The position numbers and the translations under genes were made by a program. Source: Bacteroidales bacterium (lineage in GTDB: Bacteria > Bacteroidota > Bacteroidia > Bacteroidales > TTA-H9). Taken from it: 59,497 bases of DNA. Below the pieces are notes generated by a model that worked only from the letters and a program-made list of their open reading frames with translations, was not told the origin of the DNA and searched no databases. Below, in pieces: positions 34,748 to 42,576 of this stretch. The DNA lies in assembly GCA_028689615.1 (NCBI GenBank), contig JAQVCV010000024.1, positions 1 to 59,497 of the forward strand, in the 5' to 3' direction. Position 1 is the first letter of the stretch. Each line of letters starts with the position of its first letter.

Positions 34748-35323
34748 ATGCTTGATACACTAATTACCTCTAAAACGCGGTTGAAGTTGCTGCTGCGTTT
34801 CTTTTTAAACAGCAGTTCTGAAGCCCATTTGCGAATGCTGGCTACCGAGTTGGGCGATTCTTCTAACTCTATCCGGCTTGAACTCAATAAATTTGAGCAG
34901 GCGGGGCTGCTTACTTCGCGCAGCGAAAGCAACCGCAGGGTTTTTAAGGCAAATACCCTGCACCCTCTTTTCCCCGATATCAACAGCATTATCAGAAAAT
35001 ACATCGGGATCGACCAGATACTCGAGAAGGTTGTTGAGGAGGTTGGCTCTGTGGAAAGGGTTTACCTCACGGGGCCGTTGGCACACGGCATCAACAGCCC
35101 TTTTATTGATCTGATTCTGGTGGGTGGCCCGGTAAACGCCGAGTCGCTGGCCCGGCTGGTTTCAAAGGCCGGTAGTTTGATCAACCGGCATATACGTTAT
35201 GCCGTGATGAGCAGCTCCGACTACGACCACGAATTTTCCAAACCGTCTGATCATCTGTTGATCTTCGGATCTGATTGTGTTACACGCTCCTCTGCCCAGA
35301 GTGGTGTTAATGTAAACAACTGA
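34748..35323 (+). CDS. Winged-helix (ArsR-like) regulator at the head of the polysaccharide locus
   Basis: 191 residues from ATG 34748 (MLDTLITSKTRLKLLLRFF); ATG 34739 and TTG 34733 are in frame upstream. Residues about 1 to 75 form a winged helix: HLRMLATELGDSSNSIRLELNKFEQAGLLTSR with a recognition helix in SSNSIRLELNKFE. Residues about 85 to 170 resemble a small degenerate nucleotidyltransferase-like fold (SVERVYLTGPLAHGINSPFIDLILVGG), in which the catalytic GSxxxGxxxxxSDxD pattern is only partly kept. Such proteins often precede UpxY-type genes in Bacteroidota as far as I recall; a role as a locus regulator is inference. Confidence 0.75.
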   Translation: MLDTLITSKTRLKLLLRFFLNSSSEAHLRMLATELGDSSNSIRLELNKFEQAGLLTSRSESNRRVFKANTLHPLFPDINSIIRKYIGIDQILEKVVEEVGSVERVYLTGPLAHGINSPFIDLILVGGPVNAESLARLVSKAGSLINRHIRYAVMSSSDYDHEFSKPSDHLLIFGSDCVTRSSAQSGVNVNN

Positions 35324-35383
35324 TATGTAAATGTTAAGAGTGATTGTTTGAATCAGTGAAAGCAAATTAAACGTAACTGTAAA

Positions 35384-35875
35384 ATGGAAAACTTCTGGCA
35401 TGTTATTTACACGGCGCCCAGAGCAGAAAAAAGGGTTCATGCACAGTTAATTGAGATGGGTGTTGAAACATATTTGCCTCTGCATCAGGTTATAAGGCAA
35501 TGGGCCGACAGAAAGAAACAAGTGGAACTGCCTCTTTTTACCTCTTATGTGTTTGTAAACAACTCCGAAAGGGAGTATTACGATATTTTGCAAACAAATG
35601 GTGTGGTTAGGTTTGTTTATCATTGTGGCCGCCCCGCCATAATCAAGGCAGAAGAAATTATGCGCATCAGGCAGTTTCTTGAGAAAACACGCGGATACCG
35701 CACCTGGCTCGAACCAGAGATGGAGGTTGAAATCGTGAAAGGTCCTCTTTGTGGTTCTGTGGGTAGGATTGAAAGGGTTGGACGTCATAAACTCCGACTC
35801 AGAATCAGTGCTTTGGGTTTGATCGTTCAGGCCGAACTCGACAGGGAGTCGATCAGGGTGTTGCAACCCGCATGA
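35384..35875 (+). CDS. upxY: UpxY-type transcription antiterminator (NusG-like)
   Basis: 163 residues. An N-terminal NusG domain (WHVIYTAPRAEKRVHAQLIEMGVETYLPLHQVIRQWADRKKQVELPLFTSYVFV-type: WHVIYTAPRAEK, LPLFTSYVFV) and a C-terminal KOW-like domain (VEIVKGPLCGSVGRIERVGRHKLRLRI). Specialised NusG paralogues of the UpxY family sit near the start of capsule loci in Bacteroides and prevent premature termination in their own long operon. That position is matched here: it precedes about 23 kb of glycan genes. It is followed by 234 nt of noncoding DNA with a strong hairpin, a plausible site of action. Confidence 0.9.
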   Translation: MENFWHVIYTAPRAEKRVHAQLIEMGVETYLPLHQVIRQWADRKKQVELPLFTSYVFVNNSEREYYDILQTNGVVRFVYHCGRPAIIKAEEIMRIRQFLEKTRGYRTWLEPEMEVEIVKGPLCGSVGRIERVGRHKLRLRISALGLIVQAELDRESIRVLQPA

Positions 35876-35922
35876 TGTTTGAAACCCTTTCATGTGGTTT
35901 TTCGTTTATTACTGAATTAAAA

Positions 35923-36057
35923 TAGCGGGGATTGATTGGTTTTGCAGCCTGAAACGGGTTTAACCATCAATTCCGCTTGTTGTATAAGGTGTTTTGTATG
36001 TGTAGGTTATGTTGTTTTAATGTAACTGACGGGGCGAAGCTGTGTAGCGGGGATTGA
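35923..36057 (+). promoter_or_regulatory. Hairpin element between upxY and the first sugar gene
   Basis: AGCGGGGATTGATTGGTT (35924) pairs with AACCATCAATTCCGCT (35962) through a stem of about 16 bp with G-U pairs and one bulge and a loop of about 20 nt. A second copy of TAGCGGGGATTGA at 36045 could compete for CAATTCCGCT (35968). Mutually exclusive pairings of this kind are typical of attenuators, but no U-tract follows the stem. The same words occur at 13814 to 13865, so it may instead be a dispersed repeat. Confidence 0.5.
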
Positions 36058-36109
36058 TCCTTCGGCATGAGTTTTTTGCCCTGAAAATAGTAACGTGAAG
36101 TTTTCTACT

Positions 36110-36538
36110 ATGGATAAACCCTATTTGATAGAAGGTGGTTTGTTTACCGATCAACGCGGGAGCATCAGCCACGTCAACGATTTTCGTGTAGAGCAGTTTA
36201 AAAGATTCTACATGATCCAACATTCCGATTGTTCGGTCATTCGTGCCTGGCAGGGCCACCGTTTCGAGGTGAAGGCTTTCTACGTGGTGAACGGTGTTTT
36301 CGCCATCAACGCGGTTGATCCCGGCAATTACGAAAACCCCGATGCCAACGCTGAGGTATTGTCTTTTGAACTCTCAGCCGCAATAAGTCAGGTGTTGGTA
36401 GTTCCTCAGGGATACGCCAACGGGTTCAAAGCGATGGTGCCTGGTTCTAAAATGGTGGTGTTCTCAAACCACCTGCTCGAAGATTCGCACAACGACATCA
36501 TTCGTTTCCCGGTTGATTTCTGGCGTTTTAAATGCTAA
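36110..36538 (+). CDS. RmlC-like cupin (dTDP-4-dehydrorhamnose 3,5-epimerase-related)
   Basis: 142 residues from ATG 36110 (a GTG at 36095 is in frame). A small cupin with the pattern LIEGGLFTDQRGSISHVNDF, SVIRAWQGHRFEVKAFYVVNGVFAINAVD, VLVVPQGYANGFKAMVPGSKMVVFSN. The first segment (DQRGSISHV) and the VPQGYANGF stretch recall RmlC and WxcM-like epimerases/isomerases acting on nucleotide-linked sugars. Classical RmlC is longer, and its His-Asp dyad is only partly visible (H in WQGHRFE), so the exact reaction is open. First structural gene of the sugar block; the next gene starts 12 nt later. Confidence 0.75.
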   Translation: MDKPYLIEGGLFTDQRGSISHVNDFRVEQFKRFYMIQHSDCSVIRAWQGHRFEVKAFYVVNGVFAINAVDPGNYENPDANAEVLSFELSAAISQVLVVPQGYANGFKAMVPGSKMVVFSNHLLEDSHNDIIRFPVDFWRFKC

Positions 36539-36550
36539 CACCCTTTTGCT

Positions 36551-36979
36551 ATGGAAAAATTGGAACAGGTGCGCATCATTTCTCTCCCCAGGATTGAAGA
36601 TCCACGGGGTAACCTCAGCATCGTTGAGGAGATGGAGCATATCCCCTTTGCCATCGAGCGGAGCTATTGGATTTATGATGTCCCCGGCGGGGTGGCCCGT
36701 GGTGGCCACGCGTTCAGGGAACAACAAGAGTTTATCATCGCTCTGAGCGGTAGTTTCGACGTGAAGGTTGACGATGGTCGTCAATCAAAAGTCTTTTCCC
36801 TCAACCGCTCTTACTACGGGTTGTTCGTGCCTCCCGGTTTGTGGCGCCAAATGGACAATTTCTCTACCAACAGCGTGGCTTTGGTGCTCAGTTCCACCCA
36901 GTTCGATGAAGACGACTATATCCGCGATTACAACGAGTTCGTAAAAACCTACACCCATGCCCCGACCAACAGTTTATGA
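36551..36979 (+). CDS. FdtA-like sugar 3,4-ketoisomerase family protein (copy 1, variant active site)
   Basis: 142 residues. WxcM/FdtA-type cupin: IEDPRGNLSIVEEMEHIPFAIERSYWIYDVPGGVARGGHAF, then EFIIALSGSFDVKVDDG, and LNRSYYGLFVPPGLWRQM. Family enzymes move the keto group of dTDP-6-deoxy-hexos-4-ulose from C4 to C3 ahead of transamination. The usual His-x-His pair (as in the next gene, RGAHAH) is changed to GGHAF, so His53 remains but the second His is Phe55. It may have altered or lost activity. Its last 23 nt overlap the next gene, indicating coupled translation of the tandem pair. Confidence 0.85.
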   Translation: MEKLEQVRIISLPRIEDPRGNLSIVEEMEHIPFAIERSYWIYDVPGGVARGGHAFREQQEFIIALSGSFDVKVDDGRQSKVFSLNRSYYGLFVPPGLWRQMDNFSTNSVALVLSSTQFDEDDYIRDYNEFVKTYTHAPTNSL

Positions 36980-37379
36980 TTGCAGCATCGTGGAGTTGCC
37001 CCGCATCTACTACAGGGCGGGGAACATCACTCCGGTTAGCAACCACATCGAAGTGCCTTTCAGGGTGCGGCGTGTGTTTTACATCTACGACATCCCGGGT
37101 GGCGAAGACCGTGGTGCTCACGCTCACATGACTTGTCATCAGTTTCTGGTTGCCGTGAGCGGTAGTTTTGAGATCGAACTCGACGACGGTCGCTTGAAAC
37201 GAACCGTGGTGCTCAACCGCCCTTACTTCGGTTTGCACATCCCGCCGGGTATCTGGTCGGCCGAAAAAGGGTTTTCGTCAGGTGCCGTTTGTCTGGTGCT
37301 GGCCAGCGAAAAGTACGATGAAGCTGATTACATCAGGGATTACGATGGTTTTAAAGCCTTCATCCATGGCAAATCCTGA
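36957..37379 (+). CDS. fdtA: FdtA-like sugar 3,4-ketoisomerase (copy 2, canonical His pair)
   Basis: 140 residues. The same fold as the preceding gene with the intact motif DRGAHAHMTCHQFLVAVSGSF (His55 and His57), LDDGRLKRTVVLNRPYFGLHIPPGIW, and a C-terminal YDEADYIRDYDGF. This matches FdtA/QdtA enzymes of the dTDP-3-amino-3,6-dideoxy-hexose pathways. With the FdtB-like aminotransferase at 38295 and acyltransferases it points to an N-acylated 3-amino-3,6-dideoxyhexose (Fuc3NAc or Qui3NAc type). The gene overlaps both its upstream neighbour (23 nt) and the following GNAT gene (14 nt). Confidence 0.88.
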   Translation: MPRPTVYDCSIVELPRIYYRAGNITPVSNHIEVPFRVRRVFYIYDIPGGEDRGAHAHMTCHQFLVAVSGSFEIELDDGRLKRTVVLNRPYFGLHIPPGIWSAEKGFSSGAVCLVLASEKYDEADYIRDYDGFKAFIHGKS

Positions 37380-38298
37380 TCAATTGTTGCATAACGCTCG
37401 TTACGGGCATCTTTTGAAGCTCTACAACCCATTCAGGTTTTTGCCGGCTTCCGGCGAGGCAGCAGCGTTGTCGGAACTTGTGGCGCTGCCTCTTGCTGCC
37501 AGCCACAACCTGAAAGTTTTCACGCTGAGCCCGCGGGGTACCGACCACCATTTTCTGGTAAAGCACCTTGACTGGGATTCTCGGTATTTCGGGTTCGACT
37601 GCTTCCAGATTGAGATGGTGCTTTACGACCATACCGATTACCGGCTGCTGCACGAGGCTGTAGAGTTGTTCGTCCGTTTGTTGCCCCACGGTTCTTATAC
37701 TTCTTTCACGGTTCCTGCCACCGACATCATGATGATGCAGGCACTTAGCGGATCACCTTTTTTGCTTGTCGAACCTCGGGTGAATTATGCCCTGAACCTC
37801 CGGGGGGTGTCGCCCGATGGCTTCCTTGTTGATGATCAGGTGGACTTGGCCGCCATTGACGACGCCAACGCGCTGGGCGGTATAGCTTCACGTTGCCGAA
37901 ACCCGTTCGACAGGGTGCACGCCGATCCGGCTTTCTCAACCGATGTGGCCGATGCTTACCTGGGGGTTTTCGCCTCGGAATCGGTGAAGGGTTTTGCCGA
38001 CGCGGTGTTTAAAATATCCGACGAAAAGGGAGTCCCTTATGGGTTTCTGGCGGTTAATCAGCCTGTGGTTCGCCTTGGTTACCGGGTAAGCAAACTGGTG
38101 TTGGCTGCTGCTGATGCCTCGGTTGCCCGCGGATCGTTGTCCGCTTTGTTGAAAGCGGTAACTGCCTGGTGCATTCACCAGCAAGCCGATTACCTTACCA
38201 CCATCACGCAGGCTGCCAACGGTGCCGCCATTCGCGCCTGGGAAAAAGGGGGATTCTCACTCTATTCTGTCACCCAGGTTTACAGTCTTAAAAGATGA
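37366..38298 (+). CDS. GNAT acyltransferase, WecD/FdtC-like role
   Basis: 310 residues from ATG 37366, which lies inside the end of fdtA copy 2. The N-terminal half carries [22 protein letters not shown], reminiscent of TDP-fucosamine acetyltransferase WecD (LxWDSxxFGF). The C-terminal half has GNAT features ([24 protein letters not shown], then [41 protein letters not shown], with [13 protein letters not shown] as the usual beta-5/alpha-4 piece). It probably acylates the amino sugar made by the adjacent enzymes. The longer frame starting at 37282 is rejected. It overlaps fdtB by 4 nt. Confidence 0.75.
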   Translation: MANPDQLLHNARYGHLLKLYNPFRFLPASGEAAALSELVALPLAASHNLKVFTLSPRGTDHHFLVKHLDWDSRYFGFDCFQIEMVLYDHTDYRLLHEAVELFVRLLPHGSYTSFTVPATDIMMMQALSGSPFLLVEPRVNYALNLRGVSPDGFLVDDQVDLAAIDDANALGGIASRCRNPFDRVHADPAFSTDVADAYLGVFASESVKGFADAVFKISDEKGVPYGFLAVNQPVVRLGYRVSKLVLAAADASVARGSLSALLKAVTAWCIHQQADYLTTITQAANGAAIRAWEKGGFSLYSVTQVYSLKR

Positions 38299-39440
38299 AC
38301 ATGGTTAAGTTTCTCGATCTTCAAAAAATCAACCAACGCTACCGCGAACAGTTGCTGGAAGCTGCTGCCAGGGTGCTCGACAGTGGCTGGTATCTGCTGG
38401 GATCGGCAGTGAAACAGTTCGAGTCTGATTTGTCGCTCTACACTGGTGTGCCTCACGTGGTTGGTGTGGCCAACGGCCTCGACGCGCTGCGTCTGATTTT
38501 CAAGGGGTACATCGAATTGGGGGTGATGCAACCCGGCGATGAGGTGATTGTTCCTGCCAATACTTATATCGCTTCTATTCTGGCTGTTACCGATTGCGGG
38601 TTGGCGCCGGTGTTGGTTGAACCCGATCCCGCTACCTGCAACCTCGATCTGAGCAGGGTTGAGTCGGCCATCACCTCGCGCACCAAAGCCGTTCTGGTGG
38701 TTCATCTCTACGGTCGGGCTTGCTGGGACTACAGTCTGGAGGTTTTAGCCATGAAATACGACCTGAAGTTGGTTGAAGACAACGCGCAGGCCATTGGCGC
38801 TGAATGGAAGGGCGTCAAAACGGGTGCGTTGGGACATGCTGCGGGCTTTAGTTTCTATCCGGGGAAAAACCTGGGTGCATTGGGCGATGCAGGGGCCGTG
38901 GCCACCCGCGATGCTGGGTTGGCCGACACCATAAGGGCATTGGCCAATTATGGCAGCCGTGTGAAGTATGTCAACGATTTCCAGGGACTCAACAGCCGCC
39001 TCGACGAGTTGCAGGCCGCTTTTCTGAGTGTCAAATTGAAAGGGCTCGACGCTGAAAATCAGAAGCGAAGGGAGATAGCTTCGCGCTATTGTCACGAGAT
39101 TGATCGCGACAGCATTGCTTTGCCCCGGCAACCAGACGGGAATTCTCAAAACATTGCTAGCGACCCGAGCCATGTTTGGCATCTTTTCGTGATTGGTCAC
39201 CCCCACCGCGATGATTTGCAACGCCATCTGACGGCCAATGGCATCCAGACGCTTATCCATTACCCCATCCCGCCTCACAAGCAAAAGGCATACAACCAGT
39301 GGAACCAGCTCTCTTTTCCCATCACTGAGCGTATTCATTCCCAGGTGTTAAGTTTGCCGGTTAGTCCGGTTATGACTGCTGAGGAGGTTAACCTGGTTAT
39401 TAAAAACGTGAACAATTTCAAGCCGCATGTTTCTGTCTAA
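38295..39440 (+). CDS. fdtB: PLP-dependent sugar aminotransferase, FdtB/QdtB-like (DegT/DnrJ/EryC1/StrS family)
   Basis: 381 residues. Fold type I aminotransferase of the nucleotide-sugar family: [15 protein letters not shown] at the start, [55 protein letters not shown] lysine Lys191 in [41 protein letters not shown]. It adds an amino group (from glutamate) to the keto sugar made by FdtA. Sequence features fit the FdtB/QdtB (C3-amino) group better than the C4 types, but that assignment is inferred from context. Next gene overlaps by 14 nt. Confidence 0.9.
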   Translation: MNMVKFLDLQKINQRYREQLLEAAARVLDSGWYLLGSAVKQFESDLSLYTGVPHVVGVANGLDALRLIFKGYIELGVMQPGDEVIVPANTYIASILAVTDCGLAPVLVEPDPATCNLDLSRVESAITSRTKAVLVVHLYGRACWDYSLEVLAMKYDLKLVEDNAQAIGAEWKGVKTGALGHAAGFSFYPGKNLGALGDAGAVATRDAGLADTIRALANYGSRVKYVNDFQGLNSRLDELQAAFLSVKLKGLDAENQKRREIASRYCHEIDRDSIALPRQPDGNSQNIASDPSHVWHLFVIGHPHRDDLQRHLTANGIQTLIHYPIPPHKQKAYNQWNQLSFPITERIHSQVLSLPVSPVMTAEEVNLVIKNVNNFKPHVSV

Positions 39441-40014
39441 AGTTTTTAAAAGAATCAGGCGGTTTGTGAATCGCCTTCGCTATTTTTTACTCCCCAATTT
39501 TGCCAGGCTTTTGGGCAACCGTCTGGTGTTGGCCGGGGGACTTCCCATCTGCGGCCAGTTGATGGTTGTTCGGGGCGAAGGAAAGGTAACCATTGGCAGG
39601 GGATGTTCGTTCGGGGCCAGGCTGGGGGGCTTCAACCGCGGCGGGTGTGTCGAGCTGCAACCCCGACGGCGTGAGGCGGTTATTGAAATCGGCGACAGGG
39701 TACTTACCAACAACAACGTTTTCATCACGGCCATGAATCGCGTGGCTGTGGGTGCCGATACTTTGATAGGTCAGAATGTGATGATTACCGACTACGAGGC
39801 TCATGGAACCCATCCCGGCGAACGACGGAAGCCCGGGCAGGTAGGGGTGGTTGTCGTGGGCCAAAATGTGTGGATTGGCAACAACGTGACCATCCTTCGC
39901 GATACAACAATCGGCAACGATTCCATCGTGGCGGCAGGTGCCGTGGTAAAAGGAACCTTCCCTTCTGGTGTGATTATCGGCGGTGTGCCTGCCAAAATCA
40001 TTAAAAAAATCTGA
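39427..40014 (+). CDS. Hexapeptide-repeat acyltransferase (LbetaH)
   Basis: 195 residues. A short basic/aromatic N-terminus ([17 protein letters not shown]) followed by left-handed beta-helix hexapeptide turns: [104 protein letters not shown]. This is the NodL/LacA/CysE-type O- or N-acetyltransferase class. The region HGTHPGERR matches the catalytic His region of sugar acetyltransferases. It probably acetylates a sugar of the repeat unit (the FdtC of one known pathway is of this class). It overlaps the aminotransferase gene by 14 nt. Confidence 0.88.
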   Translation: MFLSKVFKRIRRFVNRLRYFLLPNFARLLGNRLVLAGGLPICGQLMVVRGEGKVTIGRGCSFGARLGGFNRGGCVELQPRRREAVIEIGDRVLTNNNVFITAMNRVAVGADTLIGQNVMITDYEAHGTHPGERRKPGQVGVVVVGQNVWIGNNVTILRDTTIGNDSIVAAGAVVKGTFPSGVIIGGVPAKIIKKI

Positions 40015-40015
40015 T

Positions 40016-41500
40016 TTGGATACCAAAGCCTCTTATCGGCAGATATTGAAAGCTACTTCTGTTTTTGGTGGCGTTCAGGTTTTCCAGATATTAATCAACA
40101 TCCTGCGCTCCAAGATCATCGCTTTGTGGCTTGGACCGGCAGGAATGGGGATATACGGTCTTTATACCTCTACCATTACCCTGGTTTCCAACGTGTCGGC
40201 CATGGGATTGGGGGTGAGTGCCGTGAAGAATATCGCCGCTGCTTTTGCATCGGGCGATCCTGAAAAGGCCGGCAGGGTGGTGAAGGTTCTGCGTATGCTG
40301 GTATGGGTAACCGGCTTGGCCGGTGCGCTCTTCGTGTTTCTGTTTGCCCGAAGGCTGAGTCTCTTCACGTTTGGTGTCCCCGATCACCACGTGGGTTTCA
40401 TGTGGATTTCGGCAACGTTGTTGTTCAACCAGATCAGTTCGGGGCAGCTGGCTCTGCTAAGGGGCGCCCGAAAGGTGAAGCATCTGGCATCGGCGGGCCT
40501 GTCGGGCTCTTTGGTGGGTCTGGTGGTGTCGGTGCCTCTCTATTATTATTGGGGGGTCGATGGGATCGTTCCTGCTATCGTGGTTACGTCGGTGGCTTCG
40601 CTTCTCAGATCGTGGTATTTTGCCCGTAAAGTAGAGGTTCCCGCGGCAACAATCTCGCGCCACGATCTGAAAAGTGAAGGGAGCGATATGTTGCGGATGG
40701 GGTTTATGCTCGGGTTGAGCAGCATCCTGGTTTCGGGGAGTGCCTATCTCCTCAGGGTGTTTATCCAGTCGCGGGGCAGTGCCGACGATGTGGGGCTGTT
40801 TACAGCCGGTTTCATGATCGTAAATTCTTACGTGGGGATGGTTTTCTCGGCCATGGGCACCGACTACTATCCCCGCCTTTCGGGATGCGCAGCCAACAAA
40901 GGTGAGTTGGAGAGGCTTGTCAACCAGCAGGCCGAAATGGCTTTGTTGATCCTTGCTCCGCTCATCGTGGCTTTTGTCCTTTTCGGGAAATATGCCCTGG
41001 TATTGCTCTACTCCACCGAATTTGTGCCGGTGCAGCAAATGGTGGCTTTTGCTGCTGTGGGGGTTTTGTTGCGCGCTTCCAGCTGGACAATGGGTTACTT
41101 GTTGCTGGCTCGTGGCGAATCGTGGTTTTTCTTTTTCAATGAGCTGTTGTCGAATGCTTATTTTTTGGGTTTGAACATACTGGGGTATTCTCTGGCTGGT
41201 TTCACAGGTTTGGGTGTTTCCTACATCGTGGCCTACGGGCTCCATTTTGTCCAGATGCAGTTGTTCGCGGCTTATCGCTACAAGGTTTTCTACCGCCGGA
41301 GGCTTTTTCTTTTGTTGCTTTCGGCTTTGGCCTTCGGCTGTCTGGCTCTGTTGCTGGCCAAAACCCCGCTTCTGGTGATGATGGCGGGTGGCGGGGTGTT
41401 GTTGTTGGTGGTGGGGCTTTTCTCACTTTATTTTCTCAACCAGATGGTTGACCTCAGGTCGTTGGTTGTTTCCAAAATTAAAAAGCATCGTAAAAACTGA
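40016..41500 (+). CDS. wzx: Wzx-type O-antigen / polysaccharide flippase
   Basis: 494 residues from TTG 40016, 1 nt after the previous stop (MDTKASYRQILKATSVFGG). The frame also allows a GTG at 39983 inside the upstream gene. About 12 to 14 hydrophobic segments; SVFGGVQVFQILINILRSKIIALWLGPAGMGIYGLYTS-type start, then VSAVKNIAAAF, are typical of MATE/MOP O-antigen translocases that flip lipid-linked repeat units across the inner membrane. The long TM array continues to the end (FLLLLSALAFGCLALLLA). It is followed after 5 nt by a glycosyltransferase gene. Confidence 0.92.
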   Translation: MDTKASYRQILKATSVFGGVQVFQILINILRSKIIALWLGPAGMGIYGLYTSTITLVSNVSAMGLGVSAVKNIAAAFASGDPEKAGRVVKVLRMLVWVTGLAGALFVFLFARRLSLFTFGVPDHHVGFMWISATLLFNQISSGQLALLRGARKVKHLASAGLSGSLVGLVVSVPLYYYWGVDGIVPAIVVTSVASLLRSWYFARKVEVPAATISRHDLKSEGSDMLRMGFMLGLSSILVSGSAYLLRVFIQSRGSADDVGLFTAGFMIVNSYVGMVFSAMGTDYYPRLSGCAANKGELERLVNQQAEMALLILAPLIVAFVLFGKYALVLLYSTEFVPVQQMVAFAAVGVLLRASSWTMGYLLLARGESWFFFFNELLSNAYFLGLNILGYSLAGFTGLGVSYIVAYGLHFVQMQLFAAYRYKVFYRRRLFLLLLSALAFGCLALLLAKTPLLVMMAGGGVLLLVVGLFSLYFLNQMVDLRSLVVSKIKKHRKN

Positions 41501-41505
41501 TTGTA

Positions 41506-42576
41506 ATGAAGATACTGCTCGTTGGTGAATACTCTGGTTTCTACAACAACCTTGCAGCCGGGCTGAAGGAGTTGGGGCATTCGGTGTTTCTGGCCAACAC
41601 CGGCGACGGCAAACGTCGTTACCACTCCGATTTCGATTGGCGCAAGGGCAACAACGGTTTCTGGGGCAAAAACATCGGTCTGGGTCGGCTGCTGCTCCAC
41701 CGCAACCTGTTCTCCGGTTTCGATGTGGTGCAACTTATTTTCCCCCGACTCAACAGCATCTATTGGCTCAACCAGTTGATGGTGAATTACCTGAAAGCCC
41801 ACAACGGGAAAATCTTCTGGACGCCCTCGGGTCGCAGCCACCTGATCTCGAAGTTTTGGTACGAGAGCACAGGGAAGCGTTGTGGGGTTTACGATTTTCA
41901 CTTTGCCGAGGCAGCGAAACGGGGCGATCGGCTTCAGTTTTTGCAACCTGCTGCAGTTGATTACGAAACCTGGTTCACCCACCAGCTCGACGGCATTTTG
42001 CCAGCGGCCTTCGAGTATGCCGAACCTTTCAGAAACCATCCCAAGTTTCTTCGCACCATCCCTTACCCGGTTGATCTCGACCAGATTGGCTATCATCCCA
42101 ACATCGTCGGCTCAAAAGTGGTGTTTTACCACGGCATCACGCGGCCTGTTAAAGGAACTGAGCATATTTGCAAAGCATTCGGGGCTGCGCGCGACCGGTG
42201 GCCCTCCGGAGGCGAATTCGTTTGTGCCCGAAGTCTCCCTTACCAGGAGTATTTAAAGGTGATTCGCGGCTCCAACGTAATTGTTGATCAGGCCAACAGC
42301 TATTCAACTGCTCTCAACGGTCTGATTGCTCTGGCGCAGGGAAAAATTCTGATGGGCGGAGGGGAAAAGGAGTACCTCGATGAGATTGGATACGACTGGT
42401 GCCCCATCCTCAACATCAAACCCGATCAGGCTCAGATACTTCAAACCATCGAATGGGTGATGGATAACCGTGGCAACATCGAAGAAATGGGTTTCAGGGG
42501 GCGGCAATTTGTTGAGAAATACCACCACCAAAGGGTAATAGCATCGCGATATGTGGAGAGTTGGACGTCGTCATAG
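41506..42576 (+). CDS. Glycosyltransferase (GT-B, GT4-like)
   Basis: 356 residues. N-terminal MKILLVGEYSGFYNNLAAGLKELGHSVFLA is a Rossmann-like first half, and the C-terminal half has VVFYHGITRPVKGTEHICKAF and LNGLIALAQGKILMGGGEKEYLDEIG followed by NRGNIEEMGFRGRQFVEKYHH, the pattern seen at the donor-binding end of GT4 enzymes. It should transfer a sugar to a lipid-linked acceptor. The last 26 nt overlap the start of the next membrane protein. Donor and linkage cannot be deduced. Confidence 0.8.
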   Translation: MKILLVGEYSGFYNNLAAGLKELGHSVFLANTGDGKRRYHSDFDWRKGNNGFWGKNIGLGRLLLHRNLFSGFDVVQLIFPRLNSIYWLNQLMVNYLKAHNGKIFWTPSGRSHLISKFWYESTGKRCGVYDFHFAEAAKRGDRLQFLQPAAVDYETWFTHQLDGILPAAFEYAEPFRNHPKFLRTIPYPVDLDQIGYHPNIVGSKVVFYHGITRPVKGTEHICKAFGAARDRWPSGGEFVCARSLPYQEYLKVIRGSNVIVDQANSYSTALNGLIALAQGKILMGGGEKEYLDEIGYDWCPILNIKPDQAQILQTIEWVMDNRGNIEEMGFRGRQFVEKYHHQRVIASRYVESWTSS

